Shown here piece by piece: positions 1 to 8,889 of a stretch of 64,000 nt of DNA. Source of the stretch: Catalimonadaceae bacterium JC749. GTDB taxonomy: Bacteria > Bacteroidota > Bacteroidia > Cytophagales > Cyclobacteriaceae. The notes beneath the pieces were generated by a model. It had not been told where the DNA came from, did no database searches, and saw only the letters and a program-made list of their open reading frames with translations. The DNA is taken from the NCBI GenBank assembly GCA_021730635.1, contig JAJNNC010000012.1, forward strand, positions 124,001 to 188,000, written 5' to 3'. Each line of letters begins with the position of its first letter. The first letter of the stretch is position 1. A program made the translations under genes and the position numbers.

Positions 1-407
1 ACAGAGAATCTAAAAGTATGTAACAGGGTTTCACCAGGGTTGTCTACGTTATAGAAGTTTAAAGTTAAGTCCTGGCTGTTGTTCTCATAACCCGCCCTGA
101 ATTTGATGGATAATTCTTCTGTAAGTTGGCCTGGAGCCAATTCAATCGCTGCCATGTCGGTAATATAATCCCAACATTTTCCGTGAATACAAACCTGGAA
201 AGAGGCATCGATGTTACCTTCGCTGCTAAATGATTTAATGGCTAACCTGATGGGCTTTTTACTGATATTTTTGATCTGAAGGGAAGTTTTTGTCTCTGTG
301 CCGGCTGCTACAGACTTTTCCAGTTCAGCATTAAGCAGGACAAAGCTTTGCGAAAAAGTTGAGGTAGAAAATGTGAAAAATAAAAAAAATAGTAAAAATA
401 ATTTCAT
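1..407 (-). CDS. Secreted protein of unknown function (partial)
   Basis: The reading frame opens at an ATG whose complement lies at 405-407 and runs off the left edge of the window, so only about 135 N-terminal residues are visible. The protein begins with a Lys and a very hydrophobic stretch rich in Leu and Phe that ends near a Ser-Gln, which is a typical Bacteroidota signal peptide. The mature part looks beta-rich, with alternating hydrophobic residues and phrases such as LQIKNISKKPIRL that resemble an Ig-like or DUF1573-type periplasmic domain. It has two Cys close together in a CIHGKC pattern. The family is not recognised. It lies downstream of, and on the same strand as, the OstA-like gene, separated by a large inverted repeat. 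Confidence 0.75.
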   Translation of the reverse strand, partial: MKLFLLFFLFFTFSTSTFSQSFVLLNAELEKSVAAGTETKTSLQIKNISKKPIRLAIKSFSSEGNIDASFQVCIHGKCWDYITDMAAIELAPGQLTEELSIKFRAGYENNSQDLTLNFYNVDNPGETLLHTFRFS

Positions 408-457
408 GCAACGCCCTTTAGTTATTATTATTTTATAAAAATAACAGATTTTTTCCT

Positions 458-496
458 TCAGATACAATAAAATAAGTAATATTTTATTACATCTGA
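458..496. repeat. AT-rich inverted repeat, 17-base arms
   Basis: The arms at 458-474 and 480-496 pair at 15 of 17 positions around a 5-base spacer. Both arms begin and end with TCAGAT / ATCTGA and contain AATAAAATA. It lies between the stop of the OstA-like gene and the start of the partial secreted-protein gene. There is no long T tract right after the stem on the minus strand, so a simple terminator is uncertain. It could be a terminator, an mRNA stabiliser or a regulatory site. Confidence 0.6.
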
Positions 497-582
497 TACA
501 GACAATAGCGGCGTTAACTTTGAAAAAAGGTAAGCTCAGGTATTTAAAGAGAATATATGCTGACTTCCATACATCTCCATTC

Positions 583-2166
583 TCACTGGGTATTTCTGGG
601 CAAAGAAACCGGTTTGATTTCGTAGTCGGGGATTATTTCCTCTATTTTCTCACTTTTTGTGCGATTTATTACCTGCTGTTTAGTAGGTCTTTCCTCATGT
701 CGCCATTTAAAGCCAGCCAGCTGTTTGTCAGCTTCGGTGATTTCATGGGGCGGAATCAGAGAGGCTTCAGGCTTCACATACGTTTTGATTTTGTTCACCT
801 CATTATTCAAAAACTCAATGTAAATATCACTGCAAATAATTTTATTGAGTCCTATGGTGAGGGTATCTTCCTGTAACGGGTAGTATATACTTTCTCCATT
901 GCCGTTGACAAAAATCTTCATCAGATTGCCCTGGTCAAAATACGCTTCCATTTTGCGCCCTTTTACCTGATTGAAATTGCTTACAGTGTCTTCAGAAATC
1001 ACAAAGGAATTGTTGAGGGCATTCATTTTGTGTATCTGGCTGTTTTGAATTTTCACGTTAATGGAGTCTGCTGTAATCTGGCTATCTTTGTTCCATAGCA
1101 CCGGGTCACGGAAAAAATACAGTATAGAGTCTTTGACATGATAGGAGAGGGAGTCGGCAATACCCTGCAGGTCTTGCCGGTAAATCCTCACATCGTGGAA
1201 TGCCAGAATCCGCTCATTGGCAGGCAGGGAATCCTCAATGCTGATTAAAGTGTCGGCGCTGAGATACAAGGTATCGGGTGCCATGACTTTCTTCATCACA
1301 GGGTTCCCGTAAACTTTGGTAATACCCTCATTTCTCAGGTGAAAGGCATGCTCACCGGTGATGATCACATCATTGTCCTTGGATACCATCACCACATTCT
1401 TTTCACCGGTATATCGTTTATTCAGATCATCTACAAAAAGGCGATCAGCTTTGATCACATATTGTTCGGTTTCCACCGTGCCCAGTCCAAAAATAGACTG
1501 CTTTTCATTCGTTTTAAATTCACTTCCCGCTTCAGCGTTGAGCACCGTGCCATCAATGTCGGTAATCACCGTGGGGCCTTTGGTATAAGCAATTTTGCTA
1601 ACCGTATTGTACTCCAAAGTATCAGATTCGAGTTTGTATTCGGGATTGGTCAGCACCACACTATCTTTGAAAGCCGCCAGGTGCGTGACTGTATTATACG
1701 AACCTTCCCGGCTGGTCAGCACGTTAGTGGTATCTACCAGGCGACCTCCTTCATAGTAATAGGCATAGTTGGCAGCGATGTCGTAGTTGAGAAAGTCGGT
1801 ATATAATGTCATACTGGGGTCTTTGTAAATGACATTATTTCTCATTTCAGCTGTTTTGTTGTTGCCATCGTAAATCAGCTTTTCTCCCGTTACCACAATG
1901 GAATCTCCTTCCTCTACCCGTACCCGTTCACCAAATACTTCAGTGGTATTTCTTTGTCGATACAATATGACACTGTCTCCATAGATACGGGTATTGCCTT
2001 GTACCAGCTTTACACTTCCAATAAGTTTTTGAATGGATTCACCACTGGGGGTTCTTCCCCCTTCCAGAACACCGGCAGTGTCAATGCGTATCCTGTTTTG
2101 CGCAAAACTATGGGTACTGCAGAGGCCTAACAGTAATAAAAAGATGATTCCTAACAACAACCTCAT
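583..2166 (-). CDS. OstA/LptA-like LPS transport protein
   Basis: A 527-residue protein with a clear signal peptide (MRLLLGIIFLLLLGLCSTHSFAQ region) followed by many short beta-repeat units containing motifs such as YGDSVILY, ADRLFVDD and GEHAFHL. This is the pattern of the OstA/LptA beta-jellyroll family, which bridges lipopolysaccharide from the inner membrane to the LptD translocon. It is longer than proteobacterial LptA (about 185 residues), as is normal for the Bacteroidota OstA-like proteins, which carry repeated OstA domains and a charged, Pro-rich C-terminal tail. It is divergently arranged with tilS, with 57 bases between the two starts, so the promoters must be compact or overlapping. 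The family call is from motif pattern; the exact role in LPS traffic is inferred. Confidence 0.85.
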   Translation of the reverse strand: MRLLLGIIFLLLLGLCSTHSFAQNRIRIDTAGVLEGGRTPSGESIQKLIGSVKLVQGNTRIYGDSVILYRQRNTTEVFGERVRVEEGDSIVVTGEKLIYDGNNKTAEMRNNVIYKDPSMTLYTDFLNYDIAANYAYYYEGGRLVDTTNVLTSREGSYNTVTHLAAFKDSVVLTNPEYKLESDTLEYNTVSKIAYTKGPTVITDIDGTVLNAEAGSEFKTNEKQSIFGLGTVETEQYVIKADRLFVDDLNKRYTGEKNVVMVSKDNDVIITGEHAFHLRNEGITKVYGNPVMKKVMAPDTLYLSADTLISIEDSLPANERILAFHDVRIYRQDLQGIADSLSYHVKDSILYFFRDPVLWNKDSQITADSINVKIQNSQIHKMNALNNSFVISEDTVSNFNQVKGRKMEAYFDQGNLMKIFVNGNGESIYYPLQEDTLTIGLNKIICSDIYIEFLNNEVNKIKTYVKPEASLIPPHEITEADKQLAGFKWRHEERPTKQQVINRTKSEKIEEIIPDYEIKPVSLPRNTQ

Positions 2167-2223
2167 ACTTACTTTTTAACTTTAACGAAACTTTGGTCAT
2201 GCAAATTTGATAGTTTTCCGGGA

Positions 2224-3567
2224 ATGATTGAGGATTTTAAAGTATTTATTACGCATCAACACCTTTTTTCTCCTCAGGATCGCATGCTGCTGGCAGTAAG
2301 CGGGGGTATAGATTCGGTGGTCATGACAGATTTGTTTGCCCGTTCGGGGTATACTTTTGGGATCATACACTGTAATTTCAGGCTCAGAGGAAAAGCTTCT
2401 GATGAAGATGAGGATTTTGTCAGAAGGGTAGCCGCAAAATATAAGGTGCCCTGCTTTGTCAAGAGATTTGACACAGTGGAAGAGAGAGAACAGACCGGAG
2501 AATCCATTCAGATGACCGCCCGCCGTTTACGCTATCAATGGTTTGCGGACATACTACGAGCCGAAAGTTACCAGTGGGTAGCCACGGCCCATCATAAGAA
2601 TGATGTGTTGGAAACTATCCTTTTTCATATTTGCAAAGGTACGGGTCTGGCAGGATTGCAGGGCATCCCGGTAAAAAATGACACTATTGTGCGTCCTCTG
2701 TTATTCGCTGACAAAACGGCTATTGAAAATTATGCCAGGCAGCATGGGCTTACCTGGAGAGAGGATCATTCCAATGCTTCTACTAAATATGCCCGTAATC
2801 TTTTGCGGCTCAAGGTGATCCCTCATCTTCTGCAAATTAACCCTAATTTATTTCAAACGCTGGATGATACCCTGGAGCGACTGAAAGGGGCAGGGCATAT
2901 TGTTCAGCAGTATGTGCAAGACGTGAAAGACAGCAGTATGGAAGAAAAAGGAAAGGACATATTCCTGACGCTGTCTGTACTGAGATCGGTAGAACCGTTA
3001 CCCCTTGTGTTGGCTGAATTGCTGAAGTCCTATGGGGTGGCCTACACTCAGGCCAAAACGATGGCACATCTCATCAGAGAGAAACAGGGAGATACTACCG
3101 GGAAGCGGTTCTACACAGAAAGCCACACGCTGAACATAGACCGTGAACACTTAATTATCAGTCCTGGAAAAAAAGAGGACTATGCAGAATACAACCTGGA
3201 GGAATCTACCCTTTTGCTGGAAGTGCCACCCCTTTTTACCCTCACTTGCCAGTTTCAGAATACCGACAATTTCAAGATCAATACAGATTCGAGGGTGGCT
3301 TGTCTGGATGCTGACAAACTCATTTTTCCGCTTCAGGTACGCCCCTGGAGAACCGGCGACTGGTTTTATCCCTTGGGAATGCAGGGGAAAAAAAAGTTGA
3401 GCGACTTTATGATTGACCACAAAATTCCGCTAAACTTGAAACAGAGAATTTATGTCCTAACGTCAGGGAAGGCTATTGTCTGGGTTATAGGTTTTCGGAT
3501 AGACGACCGGTTTAAAGTGACCCAGACCACCCGGCAGATTTTCAGCATTACACAGCAGCTACTATGA
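2224..3567 (+). CDS. tilS: tRNA(Ile)-lysidine synthetase
   Basis: A 447-residue protein with the PP-loop ATP pyrophosphatase motif SGGIDS at residues 26-31 and the following family blocks: HCNFRLRG near residue 48, the RRLRY block and the ATAHHKND block near residue 123. TilS joins lysine to C34 of the tRNA-Ile with anticodon CAU, changing it to lysidine so that it reads AUA codons, and is essential in most bacteria. The C-terminal TilS substrate-binding domain is present (RPWRTGDWFYPLGMQGKKKLSDF), so the protein is full length. Its stop overlaps the start of the next gene by ATGA, which suggests translational coupling. Confidence 0.97.
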   Translation: MIEDFKVFITHQHLFSPQDRMLLAVSGGIDSVVMTDLFARSGYTFGIIHCNFRLRGKASDEDEDFVRRVAAKYKVPCFVKRFDTVEEREQTGESIQMTARRLRYQWFADILRAESYQWVATAHHKNDVLETILFHICKGTGLAGLQGIPVKNDTIVRPLLFADKTAIENYARQHGLTWREDHSNASTKYARNLLRLKVIPHLLQINPNLFQTLDDTLERLKGAGHIVQQYVQDVKDSSMEEKGKDIFLTLSVLRSVEPLPLVLAELLKSYGVAYTQAKTMAHLIREKQGDTTGKRFYTESHTLNIDREHLIISPGKKEDYAEYNLEESTLLLEVPPLFTLTCQFQNTDNFKINTDSRVACLDADKLIFPLQVRPWRTGDWFYPLGMQGKKKLSDFMIDHKIPLNLKQRIYVLTSGKAIVWVIGFRIDDRFKVTQTTRQIFSITQQLL

Positions 3568-4085
3568 GAAACCCTTTTCAGAGATCGTACTCTTCGGAAG
3601 AATTGAGCGTATTTGATTTCTTGTCCAAGGTGAAGCTTTTCGAACAGCTTTCTCATGAAGAAATGGCCTTTTTTTTACCCTACCTCTATGGCAGGAAATA
3701 TCACCACGATGAGGTAGTATTCTTCAGAAAAGATCCCAGCCAGGCGGTGTATATCATCAAGAAAGGAACGATCTCCCTGCTCATGGATTTGGGAAACACT
3801 TTTGAGAAGCTGAACCAGTTACACCAGGGAGATTCATTAGGAAACAATGCCCTGTTGAAAGGTACAGTCCGGGCCTATAATGCGGTGGTTTCTTCTTCAG
3901 AAGCAGAGTTGTATGTGATTCCCCATGTCAATATCATGGATATTTTTGAAAATCAGCTGAAGATCAAATCCAAGATGCTGGCCTCTTTGTCGGAACTTTA
4001 TAATGAATATACGCTGAATCTGATGAATGTCTACCAATCTTATAAAGGATTTTTTAGTTTGGATAAAGTGCACATTAACTTCTAA
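3564..4085 (+). CDS. Cyclic nucleotide-binding domain protein
   Basis: A 173-residue protein made almost entirely of one cNMP-binding fold. The pattern LFEQLSHEEM, then a glycine-rich turn, VYIIKKGTISLLM and GDSLGNNALL, is typical of Crp-like sensor domains. No helix-turn-helix is seen after it; the C-terminus is helical and ends in LDKVHINF. It is therefore probably a stand-alone sensor or regulator rather than a DNA-binding protein. The key Arg and Glu of a strict cAMP pocket are not obvious, so the ligand is unknown. Its start overlaps the tilS stop by four bases, which places it in the tilS operon. Confidence 0.8.
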   Translation: MRNPFQRSYSSEELSVFDFLSKVKLFEQLSHEEMAFFLPYLYGRKYHHDEVVFFRKDPSQAVYIIKKGTISLLMDLGNTFEKLNQLHQGDSLGNNALLKGTVRAYNAVVSSSEAELYVIPHVNIMDIFENQLKIKSKMLASLSELYNEYTLNLMNVYQSYKGFFSLDKVHINF

Positions 4086-4095
4086 ATGAGCGGGC

Positions 4096-4125
4096 TTTGC
4101 TATAACAAAACATAGTCTATATTTG
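4096..4125 (+). promoter_or_regulatory. Bacteroidota-type promoter of mdh
   Basis: A TTTG box at 4096-4099 is followed, after 18 bases, by TATATTTG at 4118-4125, a full match to the TAnnTTTG -7 element used by the primary sigma factor of Bacteroidota. The spacing is one base short of the usual 19-21. It lies about 57 bases upstream of the mdh start. Confidence 0.7.
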
Positions 4126-4181
4126 TAAGAACATTAGACATTTACATTTTTCTAACCAACTTAATCTTAAACAACACCAAC

Positions 4182-5111
4182 ATGAAAGTAACTGTAGTAG
4201 GAGCTGGCAACGTAGGGGCTACCTGCGCTGATGTGCTGGCCTATAGAGAAATTGCCAACGAGGTAGTCTTAGTAGATATCAAAGAAGGGCTTTCGGAAGG
4301 AAAGGCACTGGATATTTGGCAAAAATCTCCTATTAACCTATACGACACCAGAACGATCGGGTCTACCAATGATTACAGTAAAACCGCCGGATCAGAGGTA
4401 GTGGTTATCACTTCCGGTTTGCCCCGGAAGCCCGGTATGTCAAGGGATGATTTGATTGAAACCAACGCGGGTATTGTCAAATCTGTCACCGAGAACGTAG
4501 TAAAGCATTCTCCGGAAGCTATTATTGTGGTGGTTTCCAACCCGCTGGATGTGATGACGTATCAGGCGCATCTTACCTCAAAACTGCCCCGTACCAAAGT
4601 GATGGGAATGGCTGGCATCCTGGACACGGCGCGGTATCGTGCATTTCTGGCTGAAGCGCTCGATGTGTCACCCAAAGATATTCAGGCTGTGCTCATGGGC
4701 GGTCATGGTGATACCATGGTGCCATTACCCCGCTATACCACTGTGGGCGGTATTCCTGTGACAGAACTCATCGATGAAGAACCTTTGAACAAAATTGTGG
4801 AAAGAACGAAGAGTGGTGGGGGAGAACTGGTCAAGCTGATGGGAACTTCAGCCTGGTATGCGCCTGGCTCGGCAGCTGCACAAATGGTGGAAGCTATTGT
4901 CAGAGATCAGCGTCGGGTATTTCCTGTTTGTGTGAAACTGGAAGGGGAATATGGTATTAACAACTGTTACCTGGGTGTGCCTGTCATCCTGGGTAAGAAT
5001 GGTATAGAGAAGGTGATAGAACTACAGCTCGATGAGAAAGAAATGCAACTACTGAAAACATCGGAAGGGCATGTGCGGGAAGTAATGGAAGTGTTAGACA
5101 AGATGTCTTAA
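4182..5111 (+). CDS. mdh: Malate dehydrogenase
   Basis: A 309-residue NAD-dependent dehydrogenase of the lactate/malate family that interconverts malate and oxaloacetate in the TCA cycle. The Rossmann motif GAGNVG is at residues 7-12 and an acidic Asp at residue 32 fits NAD rather than NADP. The substrate-binding loop LPRKPGMSRDD and the catalytic block GGHGDTMVPLPR are intact. The LPRKPGMSR form of the loop is typical of the LDH-like malate dehydrogenases found in Bacteroidota and Chlorobi. It has its own promoter and a strong terminator directly after it, so it is probably a single-gene unit. Confidence 0.96.
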   Translation: MKVTVVGAGNVGATCADVLAYREIANEVVLVDIKEGLSEGKALDIWQKSPINLYDTRTIGSTNDYSKTAGSEVVVITSGLPRKPGMSRDDLIETNAGIVKSVTENVVKHSPEAIIVVVSNPLDVMTYQAHLTSKLPRTKVMGMAGILDTARYRAFLAEALDVSPKDIQAVLMGGHGDTMVPLPRYTTVGGIPVTELIDEEPLNKIVERTKSGGGELVKLMGTSAWYAPGSAAAQMVEAIVRDQRRVFPVCVKLEGEYGINNCYLGVPVILGKNGIEKVIELQLDEKEMQLLKTSEGHVREVMEVLDKMS

Positions 5112-5137
5112 GTCAGCAAATGAGATCGAATTGAAAA

Positions 5138-5163
5138 GGCTCCCAGACAGGAGTCTTTTTTTT
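5138..5163 (+). terminator. Rho-independent terminator of mdh
   Basis: The stem GGCTCC / GGAGTC (5138-5143 with 5150-5155, one G-U pair) closes a six-base loop and is followed by an unbroken run of T. It starts 27 bases after the mdh stop. Confidence 0.85.
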
Positions 5164-5736
5164 ATGGCTAAGAAAAGAATGTTCTTTGTTTTGTCCTATT
5201 TTAAAGGGTTGTTTGCTTCAATTAATATTGTAAATTTAGGCTCTTGATTGAACGCTCAAACCTTTAAGCTAGTATGAACTACCTAACCAGCTGTCTTTTA
5301 TTTTGCCAATTTATGGTTTGGCCGGGCAGTACGCAGAAAGGAGGCTGCCATTCGTTGGCAGCGGGTGAAACGACGAAGCGCTCAGGCCCGAAACGCTTAC
5401 CTTCAGAGCCGCATAAAGCCGATGGGGTTTCTTTGGCTCAACTGCTTATCCCTAACGGATTTCAATGAGCGGAAGCCCGCTTGCAGACTACTCATTCCCG
5501 ATAAACCGTATGACACCGTACTTTTCTGGCGCTGAAGGCCAGAGAGTCACACAATGGAAGGCAAGTATTTGTGCCAACAAAGCATAAAAGTAGTAAGTCA
5601 TTCTCATCAAAAAGCTATGACAGCATGCATTCATTCAGTGCGAAAATCTGTCACGGTAGAAAAAGTTTCACACTAAGGGGGAGGATAAGCGTGAAGAGCA
5701 TGTGATACTGACTACTTAGCTGCTAACCTACCTGCT
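5164..5736. other. Long intergenic stretch with hairpins
   Basis: No convincing gene is seen. A 64-codon frame at 5274-5468 has no Bacteroidota-like protein character. The stretch holds several stable stems: GCTGCCA / TGGCAGC at 5343-5361 around TTCGT, AAGCG / CGCTT a little downstream, and TCTGGC / GCCAGA at 5525-5543. A TTGTTT box near 5210 followed by TAAATTTA near 5231 could be a weak promoter. Its GC content is higher than that of other spacers in the window. This is compatible with a structured non-coding RNA or a decayed mobile element, but neither is proven. Confidence 0.4.
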
Positions 5737-8367
5737 ATGACCAATAAGATTTTCTATATCATTATTTTCTTAGTTCTCCAGTGGGGTTGTGAGTCTTCTT
5801 CTAAAAATAGCAAAGATTTACCCTATCATAACACCATGCTGCCTGTGGAAAGTCGAATCAAAGATTTGATCAGCCGCATGACACTGGAAGAAAAAATTGG
5901 GCAGATGCAGCATGAGGCACCTGCCATCGAGCGACTGGATGTGCCTGCCTATCACTGGTGGAACGAATGTTTGCATGGCGTAGGCAAAGCCGGTCTGGCC
6001 ACCATTTTTCCACAAGCAGTGGGTATGGCAGCCAGTTGGAATCCTTCGCTGATGTTCGAGACAGCGACAGCTATTTCCGATGAGGCCAGAGCCAAACACC
6101 ACCGGTTTGTAGCAGAAGGAAAACGTGGCAGCTATGAGGGGTTAACGTTCTTGGCACCTAATATTAATATTTTCCGTGATCCGCGATGGGGAAGAGGACA
6201 AGAAACCTATGGAGAGGACCCCTACCTTACCAGCCGGATGGCTGTTCACTTCATCAAAGGTCTTCAGGGGAATGACGATCAGTATTGGAAACTTGTGGCT
6301 ACCGCCAAGCATTTTGCTGTCCATAGCGGCCCGGAAGCTTCCCGACCTCACCTCAATGTGCATACCAGCAAGCAGGATCTGTTTGAGACATACCTGCCGG
6401 CCTTTGAAGCTGCCGTAAAGGAAGCCCATGTGCATTCAGTGATGTGTGCCTACAATCGCTATGCGGATGAAGCCTGTTGCGGTAGTAATTTGCTATTGCA
6501 TACCATCCTCCGGGATGATTGGAAGTTTCAGGGCTATATTGTATCGGATTGTGAGGCTATGGGTGACCTTTATGAGTCCGAGGCCGTGCATGCGACCCCG
6601 GCCCAGATCGCAGCATGGGCGGTCAACAATGGTACCGATCTGAATTGTGGAAATACCTATGCCTATCTGAAACAATCTGTAGAACAAGCCCTCATCCCGG
6701 AAGAAAAAATTGATCAGGCTCTGTACCGTTTGTTTGAAGCCCGCTTTCGCTTGGGAATGTTTGACCCTCCTGATAGTGTACCCTGGCATACGCTACCTTA
6801 TGAGGTTGTACACAGCCAGTCACACCAGGACCTGGCGCTAAAAGCGGCTCGTGAATCTATCGTCTTGTTAAAAAACAACAATAAGATACTGCCCTTGCGC
6901 AAAGATATCCGTTCTATTGCTGTCATTGGCCCTAATGCTGATGAGGTGTCGTCCATGTTGGGCAATGATCATGGTTCGTCTCCTCAGATTATCACGCCGC
7001 TGGAAGGCATCCGGCGTAAGTTGGGCGATCAGGTAGAAATAAACCATGCTCCGGGTTCCTTATTTGCCCATGGTTTTCCCCGTTTACAAACAGTTCCTGC
7101 AGAAGTGCTGTCTTCTGAGCATCAGCGTGGTCTGAAAGGCGTTTATTTTGATACCATCAACTTTACAGGTAATCCTCATTTTACCCGCTACGATTCACTG
7201 ATCAATTTTAGCTGGATAGCAGAAACCCCGATTACACATCAAATAGCCGATACCTTTGCGGTTCGATGGACAGGTTATCTGGAAGCGCGTGTCACAGGCA
7301 AACATCAACTAGGGGTGTTGGGGAGCAATGCCGTCAAATTCTATTTTGAAGATTCCTTGTCTATTGATTTTGATAACGAACATCAGCCGCAGAAACAATT
7401 TTTCAGCGTGGAACTGAAAAAAGGAGAGCAATATCCTGTCAGGTTAGAATACATCAACTATGGACCTGACCCACAGCTGCATCTGTTATGGTCAGAACCC
7501 GGCCAGTCTTTAGAGGCTGAAGCCTTACAGGCCGCTCAAAATTCGGAAGTTGTGGTGTTATGTCTGGGCTTGACGCCTCAATTGGAAGGAGAAGAGACGA
7601 CAGTAGATATCGCGGGATTTTCGGGAGGCGATCGTACAGATATCAAACTGCCCGAACCTCAGGAAAATCTCCTCAGGCAAATCATGCAACTGGGAAAACC
7701 CACCGTGCTGGTATTGATGGGCGGTAGCCCGCTGGCAGTTAACTGGGCGCATCAGCAGGTTCCAGCCATCGTGAAAGCCTGGTATCCGGGAGAGCAGGGC
7801 GGACAGGCCATTGCCGATGTTCTTTTCGGTGATTACAACCCGGGGGGAAGACTACCGGTTACTTTCCATAGCTCAGTCAGTGATCTGCCTGACTTTAAAA
7901 ATTACAGTATGGAAAATCGTACCTACAAGTTTTTCAAGGGGAAACCTTTATACCCCTTTGGGTATGGACTCAGCTATACTCAGTTTACCTATGAGCATTT
8001 ACAGTTACCGGATACAGCTCAGGTTTCTGACACCTTACAGGTACAGGTAGAAGTCAAAAACACCGGGGCGGTGGCAGGCGATGAGGTGGTGCAGTTGTAT
8101 GTGACCGACCTGCAAGCCTCGGTTCGAACGCCCATCCGTTCCCTACAGGGTTTTCAGAGAGTTTATCTTCAACCCGGGGAAACCAAAACGATTACTTTTC
8201 CGCTTGTTCCCAAGCAAATGGCTGTTGTCACAGAAGGTGGCAACTTCATGGTGGAGGAAGGTATGATAGAAATCAGTGTAGGAGGCGGGCAACCTGGGCT
8301 TGCCCCTGCCACTTCACAAACTTTGACCAAACCCGTTTTTCTAAAAGGTAACAGTGTTATATTGTAG
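5737..8367 (+). CDS. Family 3 glycoside hydrolase, lipoprotein
   Basis: An 876-residue exo-acting beta-glycosidase, most likely a beta-glucosidase or beta-xylosidase. A lipoprotein signal ends in LQWGC near residue 18, so it should be anchored in a membrane facing the periplasm or the outside. The N-terminal TIM barrel shows RMTLEEKIGQM, the GH3 block TAKHFAVHSG, and the nucleophile block GYIVSDCEA with Asp at residue 271. A PA14 domain (about residues 455-600, VRWTGYLEARVTGKHQLG) is inserted in the second alpha/beta domain. The C-terminus carries the fibronectin III-like domain (VKNTGAVAGDEVVQLYV). The SDCEA form and the W-rich WWNECLHGVG are typical of the xylosidase-like branch. It stands alone, with no Sus genes next to it. 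Confidence 0.93.
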   Translation: MTNKIFYIIIFLVLQWGCESSSKNSKDLPYHNTMLPVESRIKDLISRMTLEEKIGQMQHEAPAIERLDVPAYHWWNECLHGVGKAGLATIFPQAVGMAASWNPSLMFETATAISDEARAKHHRFVAEGKRGSYEGLTFLAPNINIFRDPRWGRGQETYGEDPYLTSRMAVHFIKGLQGNDDQYWKLVATAKHFAVHSGPEASRPHLNVHTSKQDLFETYLPAFEAAVKEAHVHSVMCAYNRYADEACCGSNLLLHTILRDDWKFQGYIVSDCEAMGDLYESEAVHATPAQIAAWAVNNGTDLNCGNTYAYLKQSVEQALIPEEKIDQALYRLFEARFRLGMFDPPDSVPWHTLPYEVVHSQSHQDLALKAARESIVLLKNNNKILPLRKDIRSIAVIGPNADEVSSMLGNDHGSSPQIITPLEGIRRKLGDQVEINHAPGSLFAHGFPRLQTVPAEVLSSEHQRGLKGVYFDTINFTGNPHFTRYDSLINFSWIAETPITHQIADTFAVRWTGYLEARVTGKHQLGVLGSNAVKFYFEDSLSIDFDNEHQPQKQFFSVELKKGEQYPVRLEYINYGPDPQLHLLWSEPGQSLEAEALQAAQNSEVVVLCLGLTPQLEGEETTVDIAGFSGGDRTDIKLPEPQENLLRQIMQLGKPTVLVLMGGSPLAVNWAHQQVPAIVKAWYPGEQGGQAIADVLFGDYNPGGRLPVTFHSSVSDLPDFKNYSMENRTYKFFKGKPLYPFGYGLSYTQFTYEHLQLPDTAQVSDTLQVQVEVKNTGAVAGDEVVQLYVTDLQASVRTPIRSLQGFQRVYLQPGETKTITFPLVPKQMAVVTEGGNFMVEEGMIEISVGGGQPGLAPATSQTLTKPVFLKGNSVIL

Positions 8368-8889
8368 TATTAGCGGGCTTTATGTTCTTATTTTAATATG
8401 TTGGGGGCTCATTAAAAAAATATTAAATAATTCATTTCATTTATTGTAAATATTTATATATTGCTTCGTATTAAAGGATTACATTAATAATTCTTTAATT
8501 CACATGGGGTTCTTTTTTCACTAAAATACAACAACCTGTACTTTCAATACCAAACCCTATTTTCTCCTTTAGGGAACGTGCTTCTGGCTTTCTGGCAGAA
8601 GCATTTTTATTTTATATGAACTTCTGATCCATTCAGCCTCAACAGAAGAAAACTATAAAGGGTGCCAACCCTAATTTTGCTGCATCTTTTAGTGTATTTT
8701 TTTCTTTTGGAAGTCCTTCCTCATTGAACAATCAGCAAGAAAATTAAGCTCTGTCAGGTTTTTCACACAGCATCAAAACGTGGTGCATGCTGGCAACATG
8801 AAAAAAAATTTCAATCAATAGATTACATTTTACAGGGGTTTGCTTACCAACTAATACCCGTATACACAGAATTAGAAATGTAGACCCTT
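8368..8889. other. Intergenic leader before the large operon
   Basis: No gene is seen here. It holds the GH3 terminator, and then about 270 bases up to the first gene of the next block. A TAATTTTG match to the -7 consensus lies at 8672-8679 but lacks a good upstream TTTG, so transcription may need an activator. If it is used, the leader would be about 200 bases long. Confidence 0.4.
8579..8612 (+). terminator. Rho-independent terminator after GH3 gene
   Basis: The perfect 8-bp stem TGCTTCTG / CAGAAGCA (8579-8586 with 8596-8603) is followed by TTTTTATTTT. It lies about 210 bases after the GH3 stop. Confidence 0.85.

Noticed and set aside
5274-5468. 64-codon plus-strand frame after mdh
   Set aside because: No domain, signal or A-rich start region, and it covers the hairpins of a probable non-coding stretch.
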